A stretch of 10,619 nucleotides of DNA, taken from the NCBI GenBank assembly GCA_964514225.1, contig CAZEPT010000025.1, forward strand, positions 1 through 10,619. Reading direction: 5' to 3'. The notes under the pieces were generated by a model, which had not been told where the DNA came from, searched no databases, and saw only the letters and a program-made list of their open reading frames with translations. The position numbers were made by a program, and so were the translations under genes. This document shows positions 1 to 6,809 of the stretch, one piece after another; the stretch's first letter is position 1; every line of letters starts with the position of its first letter. This DNA is from CAZEPT01 sp964514225. GTDB lineage: Bacteria; Patescibacteriota; Minisyncoccia; Phycocordibacterales; UBA9973.

Positions 1-2
1 TC

Positions 3-179
3 ACTGCAAAAAATATTCTCCGAACAAGAGACAACTTATACCGAATCCTCTCTAAAGCGACTGGTAAAACGACAGCTCAAATCGAAAAAGATGCAGATCG
101 AGATAATTGGATGGTCGCTGAAGAAGCAAAGAAATACGGATTGGTTGATGAAGTGATTACGAAGAAAGGGATGAAATAG
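3..179 (+). CDS. clpP: ATP-dependent Clp protease proteolytic subunit, C-terminal end (partial)
   Basis: The 5' end lies outside the window; the last 58 codons are present, ending in TAG. ClpP is the serine protease that forms a double heptameric ring and degrades proteins fed to it by ClpX, ClpA or ClpC in the cytoplasm. The visible part matches the family's C-terminal signature: an NILRTRDNLY-like helix, then IEKDADRDNWM, which lines up with the E. coli IERDTERDRFL stretch that holds the catalytic Asp of the Ser-His-Asp triad, then the EEAKKYGLVDEVI segment (E. coli PEAVEYGLVDSI). The catalytic Ser and His would be upstream of the window. The tail is short and ends soon after the last conserved helix, as is usual. 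A strong hairpin terminator follows 45 nt later, so clpP ends its transcription unit. Confidence 0.93.
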   Translation, partial: TAKNILRTRDNLYRILSKATGKTTAQIEKDADRDNWMVAEEAKKYGLVDEVITKKGMK

Positions 180-222
180 GACAAATTACTAATTCTCAAT
201 TTCTAATTACTAATGGGAATAC

Positions 223-259
223 AAACAGCGGGATGGCTAAAGTCATCCCGCTGTTTTTT
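223..259 (+). terminator. Rho-independent terminator of clpP
   Basis: An 11-bp perfect stem (ACAGCGGGATG at 225-235 pairing with CATCCCGCTGT at 244-254), extended by A-T pairs on the outside, is followed by a run of six T at 254-259. It sits 45 nt after the clpP stop and points in the same direction. Confidence 0.93.
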
Positions 260-276
260 GTAGGTGCATATCTTCC

Positions 277-305
277 TTGACTCACCCTGATATACGTCCT
301 ATACT
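277..305 (+). promoter_or_regulatory. Sigma-70-type promoter of the 151-aa gene
   Basis: TTGACT (277-282) and TATACT (300-305) are separated by exactly 17 bp; each differs from consensus by one base. Transcription would begin near 312 and leave a leader of about 30 nt before the ATG at 344. The promoter lies just behind the clpP terminator, so the next gene is its own transcription unit. Confidence 0.75.
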
Positions 306-343
306 CTTAGGGAAATATTTCAATCCTTAAAAACACCTAGACC

Positions 344-799
344 ATGACAAAAGCTACAGGCCGCAACAGAGCGGCAAAACAACAACAAAGGCAAAACAAC
401 AGTCTTAACGAATTGACCAAATTCCCTCACATCATAAAAGTCAAAACAGACTTAAAAAGCCTAGCCCATGAAGGAGGAATGCTCACGGTTCATAGCCCTC
501 ACTTAATACAAGAGACTCAGATTGCCGACGTCTCCATCAACGGGGGCAAAAGCCCACAGTATTACAAAGAAGAAGCTAACCAAAACCGGAAAATTCAAAC
601 GACAGACAATAATCTTCCTGAAATAAAATTATCATTCCAGAAAGAGAAAGAGTCTGAAATTCCTGAACCCTACCCTGAGAGAGAAGTTGAGAAAATTCCG
701 GAACAAGACAGCGTAGAAGAAATGATTGTAAATGGAAAAGTTTTCGGAAATCCAAACCGATTCCAAACAGTACATAAAAAGTATACTCATTACGCCTAA
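344..799 (+). CDS. Hypothetical hydrophilic protein, 151 aa
   Basis: I do not recognise this protein. It has no signal peptide or membrane segment and is very rich in Lys, Glu, Gln and Asn. The first 20 residues are basic and Gln-rich (RNRAAKQQQRQ), which would suit nucleic-acid or ribosome contact, but that is only a guess. Residues about 25-75 look most ordered (KFPHIIKVKTDLKSLAHEGG, then VHSPHLI). Residues about 80-125 are Glu/Lys/Pro-rich and probably disordered. The C-terminus (MIVNGKVFGNPNRFQTVHKKY) looks ordered again. That it is a real gene is supported by a near-consensus promoter 38 nt upstream of the ATG and a hairpin terminator 18 nt after the TAA. There is no Shine-Dalgarno sequence before the ATG. 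It stands alone between clpP and rny. Confidence 0.72.
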   Translation: MTKATGRNRAAKQQQRQNNSLNELTKFPHIIKVKTDLKSLAHEGGMLTVHSPHLIQETQIADVSINGGKSPQYYKEEANQNRKIQTTDNNLPEIKLSFQKEKESEIPEPYPEREVEKIPEQDSVEEMIVNGKVFGNPNRFQTVHKKYTHYA

Positions 800-817
800 C
801 AAACCATACAAAATTTT

Positions 818-850
818 AAAAAACTGTTCCCCTTAAGGAGCAGTTTTTTT
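818..850 (+). terminator. Rho-independent terminator of the 151-aa gene
   Basis: AACTGTTCC (822-830) pairs with GGAGCAGTT (837-845), with one G-T wobble and a CCTTAA loop, followed by a T run to 850. Outer A residues (818-821) can also pair with the T run. It starts 18 nt after the TAA at 797-799. Confidence 0.88.
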
Positions 851-1067
851 ATATGGGACCCCCCAGAAAGACACACACAAAGCCCTTACCCTTCCAAAAA
901 AGCATCTTTTAATTTCGAATCAAAAGGAGTATACTGAGTTCGTTGACTTTTAATTAGATAATAAAAATGTATGTTAGTTATAAACCTTAAAAATAAAGAC
1001 TTTTTGACCAAGCAGTAGGTACTTTGGTGCGTACATGCTTACTATAACTGACAGACAGTGAAACAAT

Positions 1068-2594
1068 ATGGTAACCACAATAATAGTCGTGTTTTTAATC
1101 GCACTTTTTGTAGGAGCAGGAGTTGGATACTACTTCCGAATGCTTGCCGCTCGTGGCCAAGAAGGATCAGCTGAAATAAAAGCACAAGAAATCGTCATCC
1201 AAGCGAAAGCTGATGCACAAAAAATCCTCGATGACGCTAAAAAGAAAGCTGAGGATAAGGAAGCAGAACTGAAGAAAAAAGAAGAAGCTCACCAAGCTGA
1301 GCTCAAAGATACTGAAAAACGTCTCATTAAAAAAGAAGAACTCTTGGATGGCCGACAAAGTGAAATCGACAAAGAAGTTGAGGACATCAAATCACGCATC
1401 GAAGAAGTAAAAAAAATTAAAGAGCGTATTTCTGAAGCAGACGAAGCAAAGAGAAAAGAAATCGAGAAAGTTGCAAAGCTCACTCAAGAGGAAGCAAAAG
1501 AACTTTTATTGAAAGAAGTTGAGAAGAACGCCGAAGAAGATCTTCTCGTTCGAACACAGAAGCTCGAAATGGATGCGCATGACAAACTCGACAGAAGAGC
1601 CAAAGACATCCTCTCAACAGCGATTCAACGACTCGCCTCATCAACTGCCGGAGAAATCATGATGACCTCTGTTCAGATTCCAAATGAAGACATCAAAGGG
1701 AAAATTATTGGAAAAGAAGGACGTAACATTAAGACCTTCGAAAGAATGTCAGGAGTTGAGCTCATCGTTGATGAAACTCCGGGGGCAATCATCATCTCTT
1801 CATTTGATCCAGTTAGACGCCAAATAGCTCGCCTTGCCCTTGAAAACCTCATTATGGATGGACGAATCCAACCAGCCAAAATCGAAGAAATGGTAGAGAA
1901 GGCTAAAGAAGACATCAATAAAATCATAAAACAAAAAGGAGAAGAAGCAGTCTACGAATGCGGAATCTACAACTTTGATCCACGTATTGTTATGATTATC
2001 GGTCGCCTCTACTTTAGAACAAGTTACGGACAAAATGTCCTCCAACACTCAATCGAGATGGCCCATATCGCAGGAATGCTCGCAGGCGAACTCGGTGCAG
2101 ATGTCGCAATCGCAAAAGCAGGCGCGCTCGTCCATGATATCGGAAAAGCCCTCGACCATGAGATACAAGGAACACATATCGATATTGGTGTCCGTATCCT
2201 TCAAAAGTTTGGTGCTGATCCACGGATCATCGTTGCTATGAAATCTCACCATGATGACTGCCCTCATGAAACAATCGAAGCGGTCATCGTTCAGATAGCA
2301 GACAACATCTCAGGCGGACGACCAGGTGCACGACGTGATAGTGTTGAGAATTATCTCAAGCGTCTCCAAGAACTCGAAGCACTCGTTAATAACTTCCCAC
2401 AAGTAGAAAAGACGTTTGCACTTTCAGCAGGAAGAGAGATTCGTATCTTTGTTACACCAGAAAAAATCACAGATCTTGAGGCAAAGAATCTCGCTCGAGA
2501 AGTTGCTAAGAAAATTGAAACAGATCTCAAATACCCAGGAGAAATTAAAGTAACAGTCATCAGAGAAACACGCGTTATTGATTATGCCCGGTAG
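1068..2594 (+). CDS. rny: Ribonuclease Y
   Basis: RNase Y is the membrane-anchored endoribonuclease that starts mRNA decay in many bacteria lacking RNase E. The 508 residues are close to the usual ~520. The order of parts is typical: an N-terminal membrane helix (residues ~2-23), a long charged Lys/Glu coiled coil (~35-185), a KH RNA-binding domain with the GxxG loop GKEG at 215-218, and an HD phosphohydrolase domain with the metal-binding His-Asp at 356-357 (VHDIGKALDHE), followed by THIDIG and SHHDD. The ATG at 1068 was chosen because it begins directly at the membrane helix; no ribosome binding site is visible. The 217-nt upstream gap has TTGACT at 943-948 and TTGACC at 1004-1009 but no well-spaced -10 for either; TATAAC at 1043-1048 is a possible -10 without a good -35, so I do not assign a promoter. 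A palindromic terminator follows. Confidence 0.97.
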   Translation: MVTTIIVVFLIALFVGAGVGYYFRMLAARGQEGSAEIKAQEIVIQAKADAQKILDDAKKKAEDKEAELKKKEEAHQAELKDTEKRLIKKEELLDGRQSEIDKEVEDIKSRIEEVKKIKERISEADEAKRKEIEKVAKLTQEEAKELLLKEVEKNAEEDLLVRTQKLEMDAHDKLDRRAKDILSTAIQRLASSTAGEIMMTSVQIPNEDIKGKIIGKEGRNIKTFERMSGVELIVDETPGAIIISSFDPVRRQIARLALENLIMDGRIQPAKIEEMVEKAKEDINKIIKQKGEEAVYECGIYNFDPRIVMIIGRLYFRTSYGQNVLQHSIEMAHIAGMLAGELGADVAIAKAGALVHDIGKALDHEIQGTHIDIGVRILQKFGADPRIIVAMKSHHDDCPHETIEAVIVQIADNISGGRPGARRDSVENYLKRLQELEALVNNFPQVEKTFALSAGREIRIFVTPEKITDLEAKNLAREVAKKIETDLKYPGEIKVTVIRETRVIDYAR

Positions 2595-2605
2595 TAGGAA
2601 TAAGA

Positions 2606-2653
2606 ATAAATTAAAAAGAGGGACGGCCTAGGCCGTCCCTCTTTTTAATTTAT
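2606..2653. terminator. Perfect palindromic bidirectional terminator between rny and the holA-like gene
   Basis: The 48 nt form a perfect inverted repeat with 24-nt arms and its centre at CCTAGG (2627-2632). The GC-rich core (GAGGGACGGCC) is flanked by AAAAA on the left and TTTTT on the right, so both strands give a stable hairpin followed by a U-run. It starts 12 nt after the rny stop (2592-2594). On the other strand it contains the TAA stop of the holA-like gene (2652-2650). Confidence 0.95.
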
Positions 2654-3348
2654 AATGCAAACACCATTTGTTCTAATCTCATCCGAAACGCTTCCTCATC
2701 AAATTGCTCAGCACCACTTATAAACAAGAGTTCACGAAGAGTTTGCCTAATTTCCCCTTCAGTCCACTTGCTTGTTTCTCTTTTCATCTTATTCCATGTA
2801 TACGGTTTTATATCTGGATTATCAGCCTCCTTCCCTGTCTTAGTGAGGAAAAGAGTCTTAAGTGCCCAGTGAAGTGCCGCTCCAATTTGACCCATAGTAG
2901 CTCCCTCTTCCACCATTTGAGAAAGCATAATCCAAGCATTTTTTTTATCACGCTTGATAAATAAATCAGTAAAACCAAAAGGACTTATGGTGCTTTCTTT
3001 TACGGCTGGTTTTTTGTATTCCCTGTGGAGTGCACCTTGGTTTGTCACAAAACTCTTGAGTTCTTTAGAGAGCGTGTACTCGTAGACAATGACCGCATGG
3101 CCATAGCGATTCAAAAGAGATACAACTTGAGTGAAATACTCTTCATCAGCCTCTTCAAAAATATATTTAAATACAATCAAATGTTTTGGTGTTTCAAAAA
3201 AACTTTCCTGACCAAACTGATCAACAACTGTCCCAAGATTAAGCACGTCATCAATCACATACTCGGCTGCAAGATTTTTTTCTTTTTGAATTGCATCTTT
3301 TTCTTTTTGAAAAAAAGAATAGTCTTCACTCGTTATAACGTAGAGCAT
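2650..3348 (-). CDS. holA: DNA polymerase III delta subunit-like protein (clamp loader), short form
   Basis: Probable delta subunit of the clamp loader, which opens the sliding clamp and loads it on DNA. At 232 residues it is much shorter than the usual ~330-345. The N-terminus (MLYVITSEDYSFF) resembles the degenerate start of the family's ATPase-like domain. The best evidence is at residues ~121-168, where SPFGFTDLFIKRDKKNAWIM leads into the alpha-helical collar region typical of HolA (a 'F.LTDAL..RDKKKAL.LL..L...G' pattern followed by helices ending in LL). The C-terminal helices (~186-232, KMKRETSKWTEGEI and RLEQMVF) also fit the collar domain. It is the last gene of the operon, 3 nt after the methyltransferase-like gene. 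No Shine-Dalgarno is visible. The stop lies inside the shared terminator palindrome. An unrelated helical protein is possible. Confidence 0.68.
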   Translation of the reverse strand: MLYVITSEDYSFFQKEKDAIQKEKNLAAEYVIDDVLNLGTVVDQFGQESFFETPKHLIVFKYIFEEADEEYFTQVVSLLNRYGHAVIVYEYTLSKELKSFVTNQGALHREYKKPAVKESTISPFGFTDLFIKRDKKNAWIMLSQMVEEGATMGQIGAALHWALKTLFLTKTGKEADNPDIKPYTWNKMKRETSKWTEGEIRQTLRELLFISGAEQFDEEAFRMRLEQMVFAL

Positions 3349-3351
3349 ATT

Positions 3352-3819
3352 TTAAAAACGAACTTTTGAACGATACTTTTCATAACTCGCGCCGTACCGT
3401 TTGAGGAGAATTTTATCTTGTTTCTTCACAAAAATAATATAGTTAATGATCAGTGATAAAATTGCAAAAATACTAATCCAGAGTATATCAACGACGAGAC
3501 CAAGACCGAACATCAAAAGAAAAAGAGATGTTTGTGTTGGGGTTCGTAAAAATGCATAAGGTCCAACAGAAAACGCTTCATGTGTTCTGTCATCTGCAAG
3601 ACGAGCTTTGGTTGATATATGACTAGCCCGTTGAGCCCAAAAAATCACGAATGTTCCTAAGAAAACGAGGACTATTACAATATATTCGAGTGTCGTACTG
3701 TGAAATTCGAACGGATACAAACGATTTACAAAAATAGCGAGGCAAAAAAAGACCAAAAATAAAAGGTAGGCATGCCCTAAAACAGTGTGAATAAGATGAG
3801 TGTTATTAAACTTTGACAT
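3352..3819 (-). CDS. Isoprenylcysteine carboxyl methyltransferase-like membrane protein
   Basis: A 155-residue integral membrane protein with about four hydrophobic segments (~14-32, 44-61, 97-112, 113-131). It resembles the ICMT/phospholipid methyltransferase superfamily, which transfers methyl groups from S-adenosylmethionine to lipids or lipid-linked groups. The signature GPY-x(3)-R-x-P is present as GPYAFLRTP (86-94), where most members have GPYRYVRHP. The C-terminal motif with small-x-Tyr spacing is present as LLKRYGASYEKYRSKV (138-153). The usual Glu-Glu before this motif is Gln-Asp here, and the His of RHP is Thr, so activity and substrate are uncertain. The gene lies 31 nt after polA and 3 nt before the holA-like gene in the same operon. 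Its link to DNA replication is probably only positional. Confidence 0.72.
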   Translation of the reverse strand: MSKFNNTHLIHTVLGHAYLLFLVFFCLAIFVNRLYPFEFHSTTLEYIVIVLVFLGTFVIFWAQRASHISTKARLADDRTHEAFSVGPYAFLRTPTQTSLFLLMFGLGLVVDILWISIFAILSLIINYIIFVKKQDKILLKRYGASYEKYRSKVRF

Positions 3820-3850
3820 ACGTTAATTGTACTACAGAAGGGGTAAATGT

Positions 3851-6262
3851 CTATTTGAGCTCAGCCCAGGTCTTAGCCGTCGATACATGAACTTCAAGGG
3901 GTGGAATTTGCATGCCTTTAGTTACAGGAGAAGCAAGTACTCCCTCCATAGCAGAAATAATAAGCTCTGTCGCTTCTGTAAGTTTTTCATCTTTGACTTC
4001 AAAAATAATTTCGTCGTGAATCTGAAGTACGAGGCGAACAGCATCCTGTAATTTTTTTTCACGGAGCGCATCCGCGACAGAAACCATTGCTCTTTTGATA
4101 ACATCAGCTGCTGTCCCTTGAACTGGGGCATTCACTGCCATGCGTTCGTACATTGCCCGAATGAAAGGAAGCGGTGAAGTGATTTTTTTAAAATTTCTTT
4201 TGCGTCCGAAGAGTGTAACTGAGTATTTATTTTTTTGAGCAAATTTCAAACTTTCGTCTAAGTACACAGCAAGTGTGGGATAACTCGCCTTATACTCTTC
4301 TAAAAATATCTGCGCATCTTTTCGAGGTAGTCCGAGATTTTGAGAAAGCGCTGTCGCACCCATTCCATAGAGAATACCGAAGTTAATGACCTTTGAGCGA
4401 CGACGCATTTCAGAGGTTACATCACGCTCTTCAACATGGAATACTCGTGACGCAACACTCGTGTGAATATCTTTCCCTTCTATAAAAGTCTGAAGTAGCG
4501 TCTCATCTTGAGAGAGGAGTGCCGCAATTCGAAGTTCGATTTGAGAATAGTCACATCCGATAAACGTATAGCCCGGAGCACTAATAAATCCCCCACGAAT
4601 AGCCTTACCTTTTTCCGTCTTGATTGGAATATTTTGGAGATTGGGATCGTTTGATGAGAACCTACCGGTGGCTGCACCGAGTTGGTTAAACGTCGAGTGA
4701 ATCCGCCCATCAGGCGCAACCAAAGATGGTAAAACGTCGATGTAGGTTGAGAGGAGTTTTTGTAATTCCCTGTATTCAAAGAGATGGTCAACAACAGGAT
4801 GTTTCCCGCGTAATTTCTCAAGCTCACTTTCTTTAGTTGAGAGGACGCCAGTTGTTGTTTTTTTGATTTTTGTTTTCGTTCCGTCCTGGTCGTTTAGCTT
4901 GAGTACGGTAAAAAGAATCTCACCTAATTGTTTAGGAGAATTAATATTAAATTCTTGTCCGACGAGACCCCAGATAGTTTGTTCGAGTTTCGAAAGTTCT
5001 CTATGATACACCTCGCTCATTTTTTTAAAATACTCCAGGTCAACCAAAATTCCATTTTGGGACATCTCTTCTACAATCGGAAAAAGCGGGACTTCAAGCT
5101 CGCTCCACAGCGTATACATTCCTTCTTTGGTAAGCTGAGCTTCAATATGTTTGTATGCATCTTCATACGTCCCATCAGATGAAAATGAAAGCACTTCAGC
5201 TTTTGTCGGATGAAGATTTTCAGAATCAAGGAGCGACAGTGCTAAAAGATATTTAGGGTCGACAATGGTATCATCTTCTTCACTCTCTTCGAGTACAACT
5301 TTTTCTTTATTATTTTTAATAGTAGGGGCCGGAGTATCCTTACTATAGAGCGAGCGCATGCGCGGACCTAAACTTTTAAATTCATACGCGAGGCACAATT
5401 TTTCAACAGCTTCGGGATTATAGACACTTGAATGTATCGGAGGCTGGATAAACGTCACGGGCGCATCGCGACGGATAGTAGCGAGCTCCTTAGAGAAAAG
5501 TGCTTCATCTTCGCCTTCAATCAACAAATTAATAATACGATCAGTTACTTTAATATCATCTTTAACTTGAGTCGGATTTTTTTTCAATGCCTTATACAGT
5601 GCTTCAATACTCCCAAAACGCTCAATAATTGTAGTCGCAGTTTTCTCTCCGATTCCTTTGATACCAATAATATTATCAGATGTATCTCCACGAAGTCCCT
5701 TGTAATCTGAAATATGCTCAGGAGAAAATCCATAGCGTTCTTTGACCGCTTTTTCATCGTAGAGAATCGTATCGGTGATCCCCTTCTTGAGCGTGTATAC
5801 CAATACTTGATCCCCATCTATTAACTGCATGGTATCCATATCCCCGGACGCAATAATGATTTGATTGCTTTTGTCTTTTTTTAAAAGCTCAGCAAGTGTT
5901 CCTAAAATATCATCTGCTTCAAATCCAGGATAATCATAAATCGGAATATTGAACGCTTCAAATATCTCTCGTGATTTTTTAAGTTGTTCAATCAAAACAT
6001 CATCGATCTTCTTCCTTGTCCCTTTGTACTCTTCATACGCTGTATGTCGAAAAGTCTTACCTGGTAAATCGTAGCAAGCAATAATATAGTCTGGGTTAAG
6101 ATCAGTGATCACTTTAACAAGCATGGTCATAAGTCCGTAGAGTGCGCCAGTTGGAGCACCACTCCTCGTCGTAAAATCCGGTAACGCATGATAGGCACGG
6201 TGAATAATCGCATGAGCATCAAGCAAAATGTATTTGTGAGTGTACGGAGGTTTTTTCTTCAT
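3851..6262 (-). CDS. polA: DNA polymerase I (5' nuclease + polymerase, reduced proofreading region)
   Basis: DNA polymerase I fills gaps and removes RNA primers during replication and repair. The 803 residues compare with 928 in E. coli and 832 in Thermus aquaticus. The N-terminal 5' nuclease (~10-300) has its acidic metal ligands: D15, D65 in the DLPGKTFRH motif, FEADD at 114-118, GDMD at 140-143, RGDTSDN at 191-197, then helix-hairpin-helix IKGIGEKTA (201-209). Between ~305 and ~400 only an acidic, low-complexity stretch and a short remnant remain where a 3'-5' exonuclease would be. The polymerase domain is intact: motif A with D571 (CDYSQIELR), the O-helix with R620, K624, F628 and Y632 (RRRSKVINFGILYG), and motif C with HDE at 749-751. 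F628 matches the Phe that discriminates against dideoxynucleotides in E. coli. It follows tsaE by 15 nt. Confidence 0.97.
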   Translation of the reverse strand: MKKKPPYTHKYILLDAHAIIHRAYHALPDFTTRSGAPTGALYGLMTMLVKVITDLNPDYIIACYDLPGKTFRHTAYEEYKGTRKKIDDVLIEQLKKSREIFEAFNIPIYDYPGFEADDILGTLAELLKKDKSNQIIIASGDMDTMQLIDGDQVLVYTLKKGITDTILYDEKAVKERYGFSPEHISDYKGLRGDTSDNIIGIKGIGEKTATTIIERFGSIEALYKALKKNPTQVKDDIKVTDRIINLLIEGEDEALFSKELATIRRDAPVTFIQPPIHSSVYNPEAVEKLCLAYEFKSLGPRMRSLYSKDTPAPTIKNNKEKVVLEESEEDDTIVDPKYLLALSLLDSENLHPTKAEVLSFSSDGTYEDAYKHIEAQLTKEGMYTLWSELEVPLFPIVEEMSQNGILVDLEYFKKMSEVYHRELSKLEQTIWGLVGQEFNINSPKQLGEILFTVLKLNDQDGTKTKIKKTTTGVLSTKESELEKLRGKHPVVDHLFEYRELQKLLSTYIDVLPSLVAPDGRIHSTFNQLGAATGRFSSNDPNLQNIPIKTEKGKAIRGGFISAPGYTFIGCDYSQIELRIAALLSQDETLLQTFIEGKDIHTSVASRVFHVEERDVTSEMRRRSKVINFGILYGMGATALSQNLGLPRKDAQIFLEEYKASYPTLAVYLDESLKFAQKNKYSVTLFGRKRNFKKITSPLPFIRAMYERMAVNAPVQGTAADVIKRAMVSVADALREKKLQDAVRLVLQIHDEIIFEVKDEKLTEATELIISAMEGVLASPVTKGMQIPPLEVHVSTAKTWAELK

Positions 6263-6277
6263 AGAGCGCGTGTGAGG

Positions 6278-6706
6278 TTATGTAAAAGAAACATCGATTG
6301 TTCGAGTAGTTTCATTCTCATACTCTAAGTGTACTAGAGCATGCGGATAGTGTCCAAGTTCAGGGATCAGATTAGGCCACTCCACACAAACAAGCGTATG
6401 GGGGTCAGCAATGACAGCATCTAGTCCAAGAAGTCTAAACAGTGATCCATCAGTAATACGGTATGCATCAATATGGATGAGTGTTGTAAAATACTCATCA
6501 CTCGTCTGGTACTGTTTCATCAAAACAAATGTCGGAGACAGAACTGATTCAGTGACACCGAGGGAACGAGCAATCTCTTGGATCGATGTCGTCTTACCTC
6601 GTCCTAAATCCCCATCAAAAAGCACCACATTGATCTTTCTTTTTTTTAACTCGGACACAAGTCCTGCCATTTCTTTTGGGAGTGTATCAAGCGTGAAGGT
6701 CGTCAT
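6278..6706 (-). CDS. tsaE: tRNA threonylcarbamoyladenosine biosynthesis ATPase TsaE
   Basis: TsaE is the small ATPase that works with TsaB and TsaD to make N6-threonylcarbamoyladenosine at position 37 of ANN-decoding tRNAs. The 142 residues match the family's ~140-155. Motifs seen: P-loop GDLGRGKTT at 32-40 (usually GDLGAGKTT), SPTFVL at 57-62 (switch region), HIDAYRI at 78-84, and VEWP at 108-111 (usually EWPE/EWGE). It is the first gene of the tsaE-polA-ICMT-holA operon. Its start is only 28 nt from the terminator of the upstream surface-protein gene. A -10-like TACAAC (- strand, 6718-6713) lies 6 nt before the ATG; if used, the mRNA would be nearly leaderless, but no good -35 is present. 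Confidence 0.96.
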   Translation of the reverse strand: MTTFTLDTLPKEMAGLVSELKKRKINVVLFDGDLGRGKTTSIQEIARSLGVTESVLSPTFVLMKQYQTSDEYFTTLIHIDAYRITDGSLFRLLGLDAVIADPHTLVCVEWPNLIPELGHYPHALVHLEYENETTRTIDVSFT

Positions 6707-6734
6707 AGGTTAGTTGTACCACAAACTCAGCAAC

Positions 6735-6764
6735 AAAAAAACCGGAGGCAATTCCGGTTTTTTT
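6735..6764 (-). terminator. Rho-independent terminator of the surface-protein gene
   Basis: A 12-bp perfect stem (6735-6746 with 6753-6764; core CCGGA/TCCGG, flanked by seven A-T pairs) and a 6-nt loop. Read on the minus strand it ends in a U-run. It begins 45 nt after the stop codon of the 6810 gene and separates it from tsaE. Confidence 0.9.
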
Positions 6765-6809
6765 GGCATTTGTGTCGTCTATTTTTATGCGCGTTTCGTT
6801 TCTATCGTA

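Noticed and set aside
943..1048. Promoter for rny from TTGACT (943) or TTGACC (1004)
   Set aside because: Neither has a good -10 at 16-18 bp, and the TATAAC at 1043 has no good -35. I could not choose one.
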